Below are positions 1 to 12,969 of a DNA stretch of 64,000 bases, in pieces. This DNA comes from Epiperipatus broadwayi (Eukaryota; Onychophora; Udeonychophora; Euonychophora; Peripatidae): assembly GCA_028023455.1 (NCBI GenBank), contig JAQFVV010012477.1, positions 863,501 to 927,500 of the forward strand, written 5' to 3'. Position 1 is the stretch's first letter. Every line of letters starts with the position of its first letter. A program made the position numbers and the translations under genes. The notes beneath the pieces were generated by a model. It worked only from the letters and a program-made list of their open reading frames with translations, did no database searches and had not been told where the DNA came from.

Positions 1-20
1 CAACACAGAGCAGATATTAG

Positions 21-232
21 ACTTGCAGTGTTTTTTCACATTTGTATTAATTTACTGATAACATTGTAATCTTCTTATCTGATCAAAATAATGTCTACAA
101 GGATCTTGTACATGATATTTTTTGCAAAATTTGCAAAAAAAATAGTAATGGGTGCACGATCTTGTAGATGATATTTTCACAAGATTTACAAAGTTAGCGG
201 CAGGTTGATATGAATGTGAAAGGTGCAGGACT
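21..232. repeat. Short inverted element related to the 14.1-14.3 kb repeat
   Basis: The left end (around CAGTGTTTTTTCACATTTG) and the right end (AGTTAGCGGCAGGTTGATAT followed by GAATGTGAAAGG) are imperfect inverted copies of each other. The right end resembles the subterminal part of the element ending at 14,292 (AAAGTTAGCAGTGTATTGAT, then GAATGTGAAAAG). Between them a ~40-bp stretch is repeated twice (GATCTTGTACATGATATTTT near 103 and GATCTTGTAGATGATATTTT near 160). This is most likely a decayed non-autonomous DNA element. No coding potential is seen, and the exact ends are uncertain. Confidence 0.35.
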
Positions 233-2159
233 AATAAAAATAGCTATAAGTATAAAAAATAATATTAAAAACAGCATTTTAAAAAAAAATTTGAGAAACA
301 AATGGATATTAAAAAGATGATTTTAAAACAATTTTTAAGGAATAAATGGATATTAAAAAGACCAATATTTAAAGTACTAAAAACTAATATTAAAAACAGC
401 ATTTAAAATAAATTTATACGATTTTCACACTAACAACTTTAAAATGTATAACGATATATAAATTGATATTAAAAACATTTTAAACCAAAAAAAATGATTT
501 GCGATCTTAAGTAAATGATGCCATTACACAAAAAAATTTTATTTTAAATACATACAAAACAATCACTAAATTATAATTTTTTAAAAAATATTTACAAAAA
601 CACATAAAATAGACACATATGTTACTTACCATGTAATATATAACAGAATTGTTGCATTGAAGTCACAAATTTGATATTTACTTCTAACATGCATAAAATA
701 AAAATTTGAACTGAAGCCCACCCAAATGGAATTTTATAAAACATGTGATTGTACAGAGTATGCTGGGATTACCCACAGAAAGGCTAATAAACATATTTTT
801 TTAAAGAAAGAAAAGAAAAAAAACTTCACAAAAAGAAATATAAATAATTATAAAACTTTTATTAAATATTTATCCTGCTGTCAGAAAGAAATCTGGACAA
901 TAATAGAAAATGTCAAAATATTCAAAAAAGAAAGACCTGTTGAATAAGATCGAATAACATCACAGGGATTATTTATTTTCAATTTGATGTCAGCATAAGA
1001 TTACACATTTATTGAGAAAAAGCCAAATATCTCCCCTACATTGTAGGTCTAATATTAAAGTACCCAAAATTATACTAATATAACTTTAAAATACTTTAGA
1101 TAGATTTATTAACCCTTTATATAGTAGGTTTAAACATATTTACATATAAAATCAATGCAAAATACTATTGACTGATAAAAAAAATTTTTTTTTTCATAAC
1201 TAGCTATTTTTAATTCTTTGAAAAAAGTCTGTGGCAAATGGCATGGTTACAATATATATATACTTTAATAATAATAATTATATAAAATGTTTTGACATTT
1301 AAAGTAGTCTTCATGTTAATACAAATGCCAATCAAAGTTTTTCTAATGCATTTATATTACATTATTCACCAATGCTATAAGTTAGCAATATGTCTATGTT
1401 TTATAAATAAAACAATAATATTTATTAATGAGCTCCAATATTTTCATGAAATACTAAAGAATAAAAAAAGACTGACAAAGTCCAACAAATATGTATTCAC
1501 ATCAGCTTTAAACATTAATTATACTTGATCAACTTTTTCCTGTATTTTTCTTATTTTTATTAATAAGCTAAACAGTTACTTGAAGAGTCTCTGCTTTGAA
1601 CATGGTTTGATTCTATTAACATGGCTGATATGGAGTCTTATATTGGAGAATGTGTGAATTTTTGAATAGTTTAAGTTGATTTTGATATATTATTTCTCAC
1701 ATCATGCTGAGATGAACTGATGAGTGATCATAATTATTGCAATGCTTCTCTCATTATAGTATTGCTTCCTTTTTTAGACAGGAGAATTTAGTTGCTGAAC
1801 ACAATTATTTTACAGATACATGCTTGTTAATGATCTTTTATTTGGTAAAAACTAGTAGATATAAGCCAAAAGAATTTAAGATCTAGGCTATCAATCTATG
1901 TTCAGTTCAAATATAATTTTTCTTATATTTAAGTGAATAAGGTAAAATTAGCAAGAATAAAACATTGCTAGCCTTTCATATTCTGAAAATGTAATACATG
2001 ATCTTCATATGCCTTTTTATGACATCATTAATCTCATAATATTATAGATTTATAACTTCTTCAGAAATATTCAGTTCAACTCTTATTGTTAATTGATGTT
2101 CATATTTATAATAATCCTTTGAACTTTCTCTTTGAACATTTTACATTCTATTGTTGACT
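233..2159. other. A+T-rich stretch, no gene seen
   Basis: Near 262-425 a degenerate ~127-bp tandem repeat is visible (AATATTAAAAACAGCATTT at both ends, with AATGGATATTAAAAAGA inside it twice). Elsewhere there is only unique A+T-rich sequence with short chance ORFs (for example 73 codons at 726-947) of biased Asn/Lys/Ile composition and no recognisable motif. Confidence 0.5.
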
Positions 2160-2467
<308 letters not shown>

Positions 2468-3264
2468 GAGATAATTAAAAATAAAAAAAATTAACAGCTT
2501 AAAATACAAAAATAAATACATATATGTAAATAACAAATCTTTTTTTCTACAAATAACTAAATTTGCATGTGGACATTTTAATGTTTCATATTATTAACAC
2601 TATTCCTAATATATTTTTCATGTATTTCCTATATCTATTTTGTATTTATAATTACTATTTGCATCTTAAGAACATTAGCCTTGGAAGTATAAAAAAAAAA
2701 GAAAAAAAATAACAATTAAAAATAAAAAGGCATGCAAAAGTAAAAAAATAAAAAAAACATTTTTACCACTATATTAAAATATATTGCAAGAAAAATTAAA
2801 TAATTAACTACATAAATGAATATATATCCAATCCATTAAGAAGTTCATTATGCTTTAATAATAAATAACTCAGAACTTTATGAATATTCAAAGAAAAATC
2901 TCTCCTATCAGTGTCACTAAAGAATGTTAAATATTGAAATACAAACTAACTCAAACACAGAGCATGAAATTTTAAATAAGCAAACGATCTTAAATTTTGC
3001 TTATAAACTAACTAGTTTACAAACTGTTTTAAAGACAAACTAAACATTATATATAGACTATTAAACAGAGGGCGTTACTGGATATTTGTAATTGTATAAT
3101 GGTTTATATATCTGTATGATTATTTCAGTTAGTGTTAACAGTAACTTTATGTATATATATTGTCCTTTTCAAAAAAAAAATTTGATTATTGTATTTAGTA
3201 ATATTTAATTATAAGATTATGTATATTACTTTGAAGAAATAGACATCGATTTATAATATTATTA
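2468..3264. other. A+T-rich stretch, no gene seen
   Basis: Low-complexity A-rich and T-rich DNA with no motif, repeat copy or ORF that I could support. Confidence 0.5.
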
Positions 3265-3454
3265 CATATATATGTATATATTAAGTGTAATAATGTTCAA
3301 GGCTAAATGGCTTTGTAAGTAGTCATTAAAAAACCAGTCAACACTTAGATAGTCCCAGTTTCCATAACGATCATTGGTAAAACGAGGCCGCCTTTGAAAT
3401 TGTTGATTGTTATTGATATTGGGAATTGGGATTGTCTAAGTATTAACTGTTTTG

Positions 3455-3491
<37 letters not shown>
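3265..3491. mobile_element. TIR element (CAGTCAAC family) ending in (TA)n(GA)n
   Basis: The left terminus reads TCATTAAAAAACCAGTCAAC then ACTTAGATAGTCCCAG (3,323-3,358). The right terminus (3,425-3,453) is its imperfect inverse, ATTGGGATTGTCTAAG then TATTAACTG. The same termini recur at 16,714, 17,068, 41,772 and 56,340-56,435, defining a dispersed non-autonomous family with no transposase. The right end runs into a TA repeat and then a GA repeat (about 3,456-3,491); three other copies also abut a TA-rich run. About 58 bp before the left end (3,265-3,322) matches the end of the 354-bp tandem unit at 16.7-17.4 kb. Confidence 0.6.
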
Positions 3492-5539
3492 AATAAATAC
3501 ATAGATAATCAAGTGTAAGAATTGTGCCATCCAATCCTATAAACTTTAATTTTAACATCTTTATGCTTCATTGGTTCTATAAAAATCTCATCAAGATCAA
3601 ATTGGTGAACATTTGATATCAACTTTCCATAAAAAGTACTGTTAATCATTTTTATGGCACATGGCATAGAATATGTGTGAATATAAATGTAAAGTTTAAT
3701 AGAAAATATAGAAATGAATATAAACAAAATTTAGGGTTATAATTATTGAATATAAAATCTGGAATAATATAAATATTGATTAAATAATAATATTTCTTCT
3801 CACTTTTGAATTATCACAAATTATCTACAATTAAATATAAGCAAGGTCTTTATTTAATTGAAATATTTTATTTGCCTTATTTATGATTTTGACAAAAAAT
3901 ATAATTTTTAATATAACAAAGAAAGATATTTTTTTATGAAAAATAGAAAGTGTATATTTTAATGTACAAAATTAAATTCAATACCTTTACTTAAAGAGTT
4001 AATCTCAATGTTGGCAGAGTTTGAGCTCCGGAGAAGTAATTCAAGATCGCTTCTTTTTTAAGATTTCATTGCTGCATATGTGTGTAATATTCACAGCTTG
4101 TTGTATTTGAATTTCAGAAATTATAGCAGCTGAATTAAAGAAAAACTTTCAGCTTTTCTCTTATATTCTTTTCTTCAGAACATATCATTACACCAGTAAT
4201 CTATGTGAGTAGCCGTTCTAATACTTATAGATAATAGGTGGTATAAATAACGCTGGAAAAACACTTTTTAAAAATATTGGTTTAAGCAATTAGGTATGTT
4301 TAACTTTAAAATTTAATCAATTTCCATCCATAACACTTCATTTAAATATAATTCTCTGAATAAATTCAACTCTTTTACTTGAATATGTAATTGAAAATTT
4401 TATCAAATTCATTATGAAATCGCTATATATATATATATATTTGTAAAACCATTGAACATTATTATAATCTTTTATTTTTAGCATTTATTTTTAGACTTAC
4501 GTTTTTGCTTTTATTCTCACAGAATTTATTGAAGCCCTGAAGCATTATTTTAAAAAAAAACCCACAACATTTGCAAAATATAGATGATTAGTAATCCCCA
4601 TATATATATATATAACTATCACATATAATCCCTGTAAAACTGCTGAACAATTTTTAGAAAAATGAATTCATCATGAGTATACACATTATTAAAGTTAATA
4701 TTTTCATGTTATTATTTAGTTTTATTACTAATTTTGAATGTGATAATATGCAAAAAGTATAATTTTGATATTCTAAATCTTTAATCAATAATAAATGCTA
4801 ATAAAATCAAATGCGTTTTCAAAATCTGTAAATCCAAAGCAGAATGACAAATCAAATCTATTGATTTCTTTCTATAACTTCTTTCAATACTTAATTGTGA
4901 TCAAATGTGCTATAATTAATTTATATCTTGTTTATTTAGTTGGACTGAGTCCAAATTTCTATTTAGGTGAGGGGTAATGATCATGTATAAAATACACACA
5001 GCTAATATATCTGTAATTTATAATATCTTAATTTTCAACATTTTTAAATACCAATATCACTACTGCATTTTTCAAAGTATATAATATATCTCTTTTATTT
5101 AAACATTTTAAAATAATTTGTCTATTTGTTATCTACTTTTTTTAAAATAATAAGTCCATATTTTCAGACAGCTTTTTTATTTTTCATAAAATTAATTGCA
5201 TTTCCCAGTTCTTCATTTAAATGCTTGGAATTACATAATAATAATAATATGTTTCCACATATGTCATTCTATGATCATCTTATAATAACAGTGTGATCAT
5301 TACTTTTTACTGCTGAAATATTTTTTTTCCCAATACAATGATACTATATTATATTGTGAATGTTTTTTTCTTTTTTTTTAGCACTTTACAATTCTTACAA
5401 GATCCTCAATTTTTCTTACATATTTTACACAATTTTATTTCACTTTTTTTTTTGCAAAATTTTTTTTTTGTTGTTTTTACTTCTCTTTTTTGTTTCTATG
5501 GTCATTTTAATAGTGAACTGTTTTTTTTTTTTTTTTCAT
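3492..5539. other. A+T-rich stretch, no gene seen
   Basis: Short TA runs occur near 4,423-4,440 and 4,600-4,612, and a T-rich block at 5,360-5,535. The ORFs here are chance hydrophobic or Phe-rich readings of T-tracts. No homology was recognised. Confidence 0.5.
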
Positions 5540-5645
5540 ATGTCATAGCATCGGCTGGGAGGCGAACTCGCAACAACCGTCTGCAACCAACTGCATGCTT
5601 GCAAGACAACTGCACTGATCTCTCAGCTAACAACGCTTGACTAGT
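5540..5645 (-). repeat. tRNA-like short element (pseudo-tRNA / SINE head)
   Basis: On the minus strand 5,547-5,638 looks tRNA-derived: a 7-bp acceptor-like stem (AGCGTTG with CGATGCT, allowing G-U pairs), an A-box-like TTAGCTGAGAGATCAGTGC, an anticodon-like CTTGCAA, a long variable region and a B-box-like GAGTTCGCCTCC. Flanking TGTCA/TGACT extends the pairing beyond the acceptor stem, as in the copies at 22,690 and 29,193. The variable region is longer and the match to a named tRNA poorer than in those copies. It is a retroposed relic, not a functional tRNA gene. Confidence 0.55.
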
Positions 5646-6814
5646 GAACTATTGTTTTTTGTACAAACTAGGTATGAACATATATAGTCTCCATTGTAGT
5701 CAAATCAATTTTCTAAGTCAAATTTTAAACTATTAGCACTTTGCAATTTTAATTTTCAGAAAATTTTATGGAAGATAGAACTTTTACTAATTAATATTAT
5801 TTTTAATAAATAATGCCAATATCATCTCCTTCTCATCAACTTACTCATATAGTTCCAACAATAATTTTGAGTAAGCATATGGAAAAGACATTTGATGGTG
5901 TTAGTGCATTAAAAACCTTAGTGATGGAAATTACTTTTTAATATATATATATATATAAATGAACATGATATTACATGCATACAATAGATTGTTTAAAGTA
6001 AAGAGAGAAGATTCTTAATAACTTTACTTCTCTAAATTTGCATTAACATTTATTTACCTTGTATCCCTAAATGATGATCTGCAGAATCTTCTATTAATTC
6101 CATTATAGTCTCAAATCACATACTTTCTTCTAATCAAAATTCAAACAATTTCCCACTTTATCTTTATTTGGGTGCTTTCTTGTGGCATTATAAGAATGAA
6201 ACATTTAATATTTTTTAGAAACAATTGTTTAAGATTAACTATATACATGTAAAATGGACAAAGTCCTGTAAGTATGAAAAATTTGGAAATTTTAGTTCGT
6301 GATTGTGAAACTCTTCCACATTTTATTGTGAATGACAAATGACATATTTATATATAGTGAAACTATAATTTAGAGAGAAGATTAAAATCCAGTGAATGCA
6401 ATCGATGATTTTTAGTTTAAAATGTATCTTTAGGAGACATAATAGGTTTTGATACCATTTATGTAAATTTGTTTAAATGTTACAATTGTTGCTGAATTTC
6501 TCATTACAATATATCATTACTTATGCTGAAAAGTTTAAGGTTGACTTTTTAAAAAAAAAATTGAATGAATATTGACGAATCGAACCACTTTATTTATACA
6601 CACTCACACCCAAAGTCACATGCGTGCACACATTCATATATATATATTGTAAAAAACACACACATATGTAGTAAGAAAAAAAATAATATTAATCAACTGA
6701 TTAAATACATGAAAACCATGCTAAAAAAATTAATTCTGAAAAAAAAAGTTTTGCTATATATTCGCAACTTGCTGCTCAAATGAATATCCAAAATATAATA
6801 AAATGTTTTATATA
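5646..6814. other. A+T-rich stretch, no gene seen
   Basis: A TA run lies near 5,940-5,957 and a CA/CACA-rich patch near 6,600-6,665. Nothing else is supportable. Confidence 0.5.
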
Positions 6815-6911
6815 GGGTATATGAGCACAAACTTTCACACGAGCCAGCACTCAGTGATATGAGATAGAGTGGTGAGTGGTGGGTCGTGTAAAAGTCTGTG
6901 ATCATATACCC
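6815..6911. repeat. 97-bp hairpin, solo TIR of the 25/38-kb repeat family
   Basis: Arms 6,815-6,842 and 6,884-6,911 are inverted copies matching at 25 of 28 positions (GGGTATATGAGCACAAAC against its complement). The loop contains CAGTGATATGAGATAGAGTG. Arm and loop recur at 38,366-38,425 (GGGTATATGAGCACAGAC, then the complement of TGATATGAGATAG) and in part at 25,340-25,405. This is a minimal member of the repeat family whose longer copies carry hammerhead motifs. Confidence 0.6.
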
Positions 6912-8440
6912 TACATATTACATATATTGATACAGGTATATAATAAGCCTGTATTTCAGTTAATAAAATGATTTGCAAATATAATCTAACAATTGTAAAC
7001 GAATAAAAATGTGGACGGGAGAACATTGAAATCAAATTTGAAAATCCTTGAAACTTATGTTAAAAAAAATAGCCAATTTAAAATTCGGAACAATATTATA
7101 TTTTTAGTCGAACACTATTAGTAAGATTTTGAGTGTAGAAAAGTAATACATATATTACAGATAAGCAATTAAATGGCATGAGTATTTGCACGCCCCATTT
7201 TGTAAAAACGCAGTTTATTTCGATGATTTTTTGGTATATGAATTGTAACAACACACACTGTCAAAATCTTAAAAGTTAAATTACTAAGTAAATGCAAACA
7301 GAAGAATTCAAACTCTAAAAGCTATATGGGTTGATTTGCATTATAGTTGTGTTTGTGGCTTTAAATAAATAATAATATTAAAAATAATGTTTTGACTCTT
7401 GACAACTAAACACAGGATCTAAGTAAAAGTTAATCGATGACTGTTATAAACCCGGAAGTTCAGTATCCATGACAGATAAAGTAAAAAGCTTTGTTTTATT
7501 ATTACTAATTGTCATGGTTACTTATTCCTACCTGAATCGAGCATATATACATGTGTGTGTAAAAAAAAACGAACATTAACATGTAACAATAAGTTTATAA
7601 TTACTCTCGGTTAGAGTTAACAAATTGTAAAAACATTTAAATATGTATAATAGCAATATTTAAAATTACTTTATATACGAATATGTTTTATAATTAATGA
7701 ATAAAATACAATTTTTTATATATTTTTATTACAACTGAAGCATAAATAATTGTTTTCAGCTAGTAAACTTCGTAATAATCTATATAGCATTAAAATGAAT
7801 TTTAAATAGTTAACATTTTTTATCATTTTCTAGATTGTGTAAATAAAACATAATTTTAAAATGAGATAAAATTATATACATACCATATTAAAATGTCCTT
7901 AGATATATGTATTGAAGATAAATGTAAACTTACAATTACAGATTATATATTAATGGTGGTCATATTAATTACCAATTAATAATGATATTTGATTTGCACT
8001 ATTTAAGCCACCTAAAAATGTTTATAGATGAAAAGTGAACACAGTTCAATATGATTTCAAATAAAATATATGGAAAGCAGATTAAACTATTCATTTCAGT
8101 CTGCAAACAGGTTTATTTTGCTACTAAAAGCCATCTCATAATTATAACACCTGCTTTGAAATTTAGATGTAAAGATCATAATCTACATTATTATTACTTC
8201 TTATTTAAAAATGCATAATTTGATGTTTTAGTATTTCCTATGTAATTCTTAGTTTATAAGGTCAGTAAAACAAATAGATACTGATTTGATATTTCACATT
8301 GGATGATTTTAATGTGATAACTTAGATGTCAAATAAAAGTGGATTTTTTTTTCTGACAGTTGACAATAGATTATTAGAAAGTCACATTTATTTAATTAGA
8401 ATATTGTTGTTAAGATTTAATATTCACATTGTATATATAT
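6912..8440. other. A+T-rich stretch, no gene seen
   Basis: Unique-looking A+T-rich DNA. No motif, ORF or repeat relationship was recognised. Confidence 0.5.
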
Positions 8441-8973
8441 AACAATAAAAATAATAAATATAATGGTAATTAACTATTATATACTGTCTTTAAATCCACA
8501 AGTACTTTTGGTTAAGTCCTTATTGTCCCTCAACTGCTGATAAATTAAAAAAACAAATTGGAAGCAAACGTCATCATCTCAAATCCCATGAATCCCAAAT
8601 ATTAATGTTAATAGCTTGTCTATTAATTAACTTCATTTTATTTATATTTATTAAAATTCCCTCATTGACTTTTTTATTATTATGGTTTCTCTCTTCATAA
8701 AAAATCTACTTTTATGAAGAGAGAAACCATAATAAAAGAATAATTAAGGAGACAGTTTTAACAAATAGAAATAAAATGAATTTAATTAATAGACAAGCTG
8801 CTAACATTAAAATTTGGGATTCATGGAATTTGAGTTTATGACCTTTGCTTCCATTTTATTTTTTGAATTTAATGGCAGTTGAGGCAGGTTACGAAATTAA
8901 CCTAATGTACTTCTGTGGATTGAAAGACTGTATGTAATAGTTAATTACCATTATATTTATTATTTTTATTGTT
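8441..8973. mobile_element. 533-bp imperfect palindrome (fold-back element)
   Basis: The two arms mirror each other around 8,707. Outer ends are AACAATAAAAATAATAAATA at 8,441 and its complement at about 8,954-8,973. Inner ends are GGTTTCTCTCTTCATAAAA and TTTTATGAAGAGAGAAACC around a ~5-nt loop. Intermediate blocks are also mirrored, for example ATGGTAATTAACTATTA near 8,463 against TAATAGTTAATTACCAT near 8,937. It has no coding capacity. It fits a fold-back or MITE-type DNA element; a snap-back duplication is the alternative. Confidence 0.65.
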
Positions 8974-9046
8974 ATTACAATAGTTTTTAATTAATGGACA
9001 TTTTATTTGTATTATATTTTTTATATATAGGATTTAACTGATGTTA

Positions 9047-9163
9047 AATTCCATTTTGTTTTCTGAATTTAATAGCAGTTGAGGCAGGTTAATGAATTCA
9101 CTAAAAGTATTTCTGATTGTATATAATAGTTAATTAGCATTATATTTATTATTTGTACTTATA
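9047..9163. repeat. Third, partial arm of the 8.44-8.97 kb palindrome
   Basis: This stretch repeats the right arm (about 8,850-8,970) in direct orientation: TTTCTGAATTTAATAGCAGT, then TGAGGCAGGTTA, then TAATAGTTAATTAGCATTAT. It suggests the palindrome was formed or extended by local re-copying. Confidence 0.6.
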
Positions 9164-12100
9164 GTAGTTTTAAGGTTAAATCATGTATCATTTTGTATTA
9201 CTTCCCAACATTTGTACAAATTAGCATCTGCCATAGTCAAGGATAACTTTTTTTTTAAAAAAAAGTTAGATTTCAAGAAGTATTGAGATTGAATGTGAGA
9301 TAAAGAATCAGAGTAGGTGTGAAGTAGTTGAGCATTCAGAATATGTGAATTAACAAAATGTTTATTTTCTTCAATTTCACCATTAATTGATTTCCAATTT
9401 ATATTTAAAAAAAATAAAGTAAATGTTTTTTTATAAGGCAGGGTTATATTTTGTTTAATCAGCATTATTTAAACTAGTTGGTTCAACTGAAATATTAAAA
9501 AGACCCACTGGTTTCAATAAAGTAGATAAAGCACAATTTATTATAACCTTGTGGAGACCACTTCTTTTATTTCTTCTAATATAAATTTGAAATCAATTAA
9601 TTATGAAACTAAAGAAAATAAGCCTTTTGTTAATCCACATATTTTGAAGCTGAACTATTTCATACTCAATCTCATTCTTTAGCTCACACTCAATCTCATT
9701 ACTGCTTAAGATCTATCTAATGGGGTTTTTTAAAAACACAATGGTGAATGCCATATCATCAAAATGTTGGGTATCAATACAAAGTAATACCCTATTTAAC
9801 CCCAAAACTACTGTATATACATCATATAAATTTGAAAACATTATATATATATATATATATTGTGGCCATCTGAATGGGCACAAGGGTTTATGATACTTTG
9901 TATCTTAATTAAATAGTTATATTATATTTTTAAAAAATGAAATAGCCTTAGAATTTTTAAAATTTTTTGCTGGAGATTGCTTAAAGCTTAAATATGGATT
10001 GCTTATGCAGTTTATTGACCACTTTATAGGTATTTATTATTCTTAGTGTGGCTAATGAGGTATTTAATGTAAGGGTGAGGGGTTATTTACTAATGGAATT
10101 GATACATTTGTCAGAAAGATGCAAAGTTATTTTATATTATTGTAGTATTAGTTGAATGGTTTTAAAATTCTTTATTCATTAATACTTATCCTTTTGTCAA
10201 TAATTAATAGCCATTTCAATTATATTTAGTTAAGATAGTTTAATATTTAGGTTGTAGTACATGTGTATGCATGTATGACTCTGCATTATGTTTCATTTCA
10301 TTTTCATCTTTAATAACAGCAAACAATAGTACATTTACAATAAAAACATTTAAATTAAAGTAGTTATCTTAAATAATTTAACAAATATATATTTTTTCCA
10401 ATGATTAATAGATAGTTGAACCAATAGATTATTTTACAAATTAAATAAATTACTAATCATTTTTATTTAATAGTTAATTAATATTCTTTTTTTTTTCAAG
10501 TTTGTAAAAGCTATTTATTTTATTATTATTTTTATCTTGATTTTAATTCTAAAAAATCAAAGTGATTTTTTTTTTGAAAAGATTTTTTTTTTTTTAATAT
10601 ATAATTAGCTGAGATAGAAGAAGCATGGGAGTAAGCTGGTGGAAGGAAATGAACTTTGCAAAAGAGAGCTATTTAACAAAAATCTCCAGTAAAAAATTGG
10701 GATATTATTTAATGTAATTGTAGCCAAAAACAGTGGCTGATTATTGTGAAAGTAAAACCAGTTGCTGAAGTCAAATTGATTTTAAAAAAGACTTTGGAGT
10801 AAAAATTCTAAAGGATCCCAAGAAATTTATTATGGGACAAGTTAATTTCAGAATGCAGTTTTAAATTTTAAAAAAGGTACTCAGTTTACTTTACTCTCCT
10901 TAATTTAAACATTTTGAATTTAACCTCTTCATGACTATTGCTCTTTTAAAAATGTATGTTAATAACGTCCAGTCTACATTACTTCACTTAATTATCATTT
11001 TAAATAGGAATAAATTGCATGAATATTATTGTTGTGTCATTAACCAATGTGTGTTCTTTAATATATCTAAAAAACACATGCAGAACTATTTTACGGAATA
11101 TATTTTAATTCTTCACTATTTTCATGGTATGTTTTTTGTGAGGATTAAACATAAAATTAAGGATATGCATATTTTAATAAATCATGCCATGTTTAAATTC
11201 ATCATAAAGAGATAGCAGTATTTATTTATCTGATAATTTTGGAAATGAAGGAAATAAAATGTGAGCTACTTCAAATTAAGTATCTGTTTAAATCGAATAG
11301 AAGGATAGAAATGCTGGTAATTTTTGTTCTCTTCAATGAAGATGGAAAATAAAACAAAGTATTATTAAATGCTATTCAATAAATTACTAAAAAAAATAAT
11401 TATGTATTCAATTTAGAACTACAACGGAATAAGTGAAATAATTCCTGTCCAACAGTAGTTAAGAATTTATTATATTCTCGTCATAATAGAAGATAAATTG
11501 ATTGTTTATGTATGATACGGTAACTTAAATAACTTTGTTATGAATATTGAAGATGCTGAGTTCTATTTAAGCATTACTATATTTGTGTGGTTATCCTACA
11601 GCAGTTTATTTTAGTTTAAAATTTGGTTTAGAATATGTCCCATATTATTTCATCAACCTGGAACCGAGCTTTGCAAGTGAACTTTTATTTTAAGTTATAA
11701 AACTAATAACCTTTGTGTCTTTATTTTTTTAATGCTTGTCATAATTAATGTATATGATAGGTAGATAGGCTTTATTTATTATTATGTTATTTATAATTTG
11801 GGTATGTTGACCATCAAGAACGTTTCTGAAGCATATTTAAATGAGGAGTACGCTGGTAAAAATTGATTGTATTCAAATAAGTTTTATTGTTCTTTTATGA
11901 AGGTAAAAGAAACAAGTATTTTTTTAAATATATTATTAGAGAGGTTTATATTTATTTTGCATACTTTATTATCTTAAAGTGGGAATTTTTTTTTTTTTTT
12001 GAATCAACGAACATATAATAGAAATAGTTTATTAGATATGAAAGAAAGTTCGTTTGTAATAATTAGAACCATTGAATCTTAAAAAGTAACCTAAAGTTTA

Positions 12101-12961
12101 TTAAATTAAAAGTTATACCTTAATGCAATATTTAATTATCATGTTATCTGCTTAGTGTGTAATTTAGAGTTAATATTATATATAATTTTATTCGCGGGTG
12201 TGTGTTTGTTTTGCACAATTATGATATTTGTTTGACAAAGTTCAGTTTGTGAATATTTTATGCATAAATTTCATACACTGTCGTATTCTACTGAATTGAA
12301 CGGATTGGTATATTATCTGTATGTATTTATCTGCCAGCATGTATTTATAATGTTCGATATTTAGAGAAGCTATGTGAATAGAAAGAAATCTGATTGCATT
12401 ATAATATCTGTAGGGATAAAAGATCTTGCTTATTTAGTATATGTTAATAATTTTCCATGAGTAGAGCCTAGTTTATTTTATATGTGTATGATTAATGATA
12501 TTTTTTGAAGTGATGTTCTTAAGGCCCTGGTGATGAGGAAATAAGTCCCCACCAATAGTGTATTTAGAAGTAGATGAGTTATCGTTAAAATATGATTAAA
12601 TGATGTTTAGGAAGTTATGTGACGTTTTTCTTAGATTCTTGGTAATGAGGAATTGTAAAAGTGTTCAGTAAGAGTTATCTGCTCCTCATGTACATTTTCC
12701 CCTTATAACATATCGTATGCATAATCATGAAAATATAGATCTGTGTTAATTAATATGTGGCTAGATAAATTGTTAGATTAACTCTTGATTTAGTATTAGT
12801 GTCATATTTTAGTGATGAATTACGACATTTTCGAAATAAAATAATTGTATAATATTTTCTTGATGAATAGAGAGTTTATAGAAAAGATCGTTTTACATTA
12901 TTGCTGCTTGAACGTGCACACACACGCGTAATATAAATAATATCGCGTATATAAAGTATAG
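9164..12961. other. A+T-rich stretch, no gene seen
   Basis: Holds TA runs (9,845-9,860), T-tracts (10,490, 10,568, 11,988) and chance ORFs, the longest being 94 codons at 10,931-11,215 and 94 codons on the minus strand at 9,181-9,465. None has a domain-like pattern or a second copy. No host exon could be supported. Confidence 0.45.
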
Positions 12962-12969
12962 AGATATTG

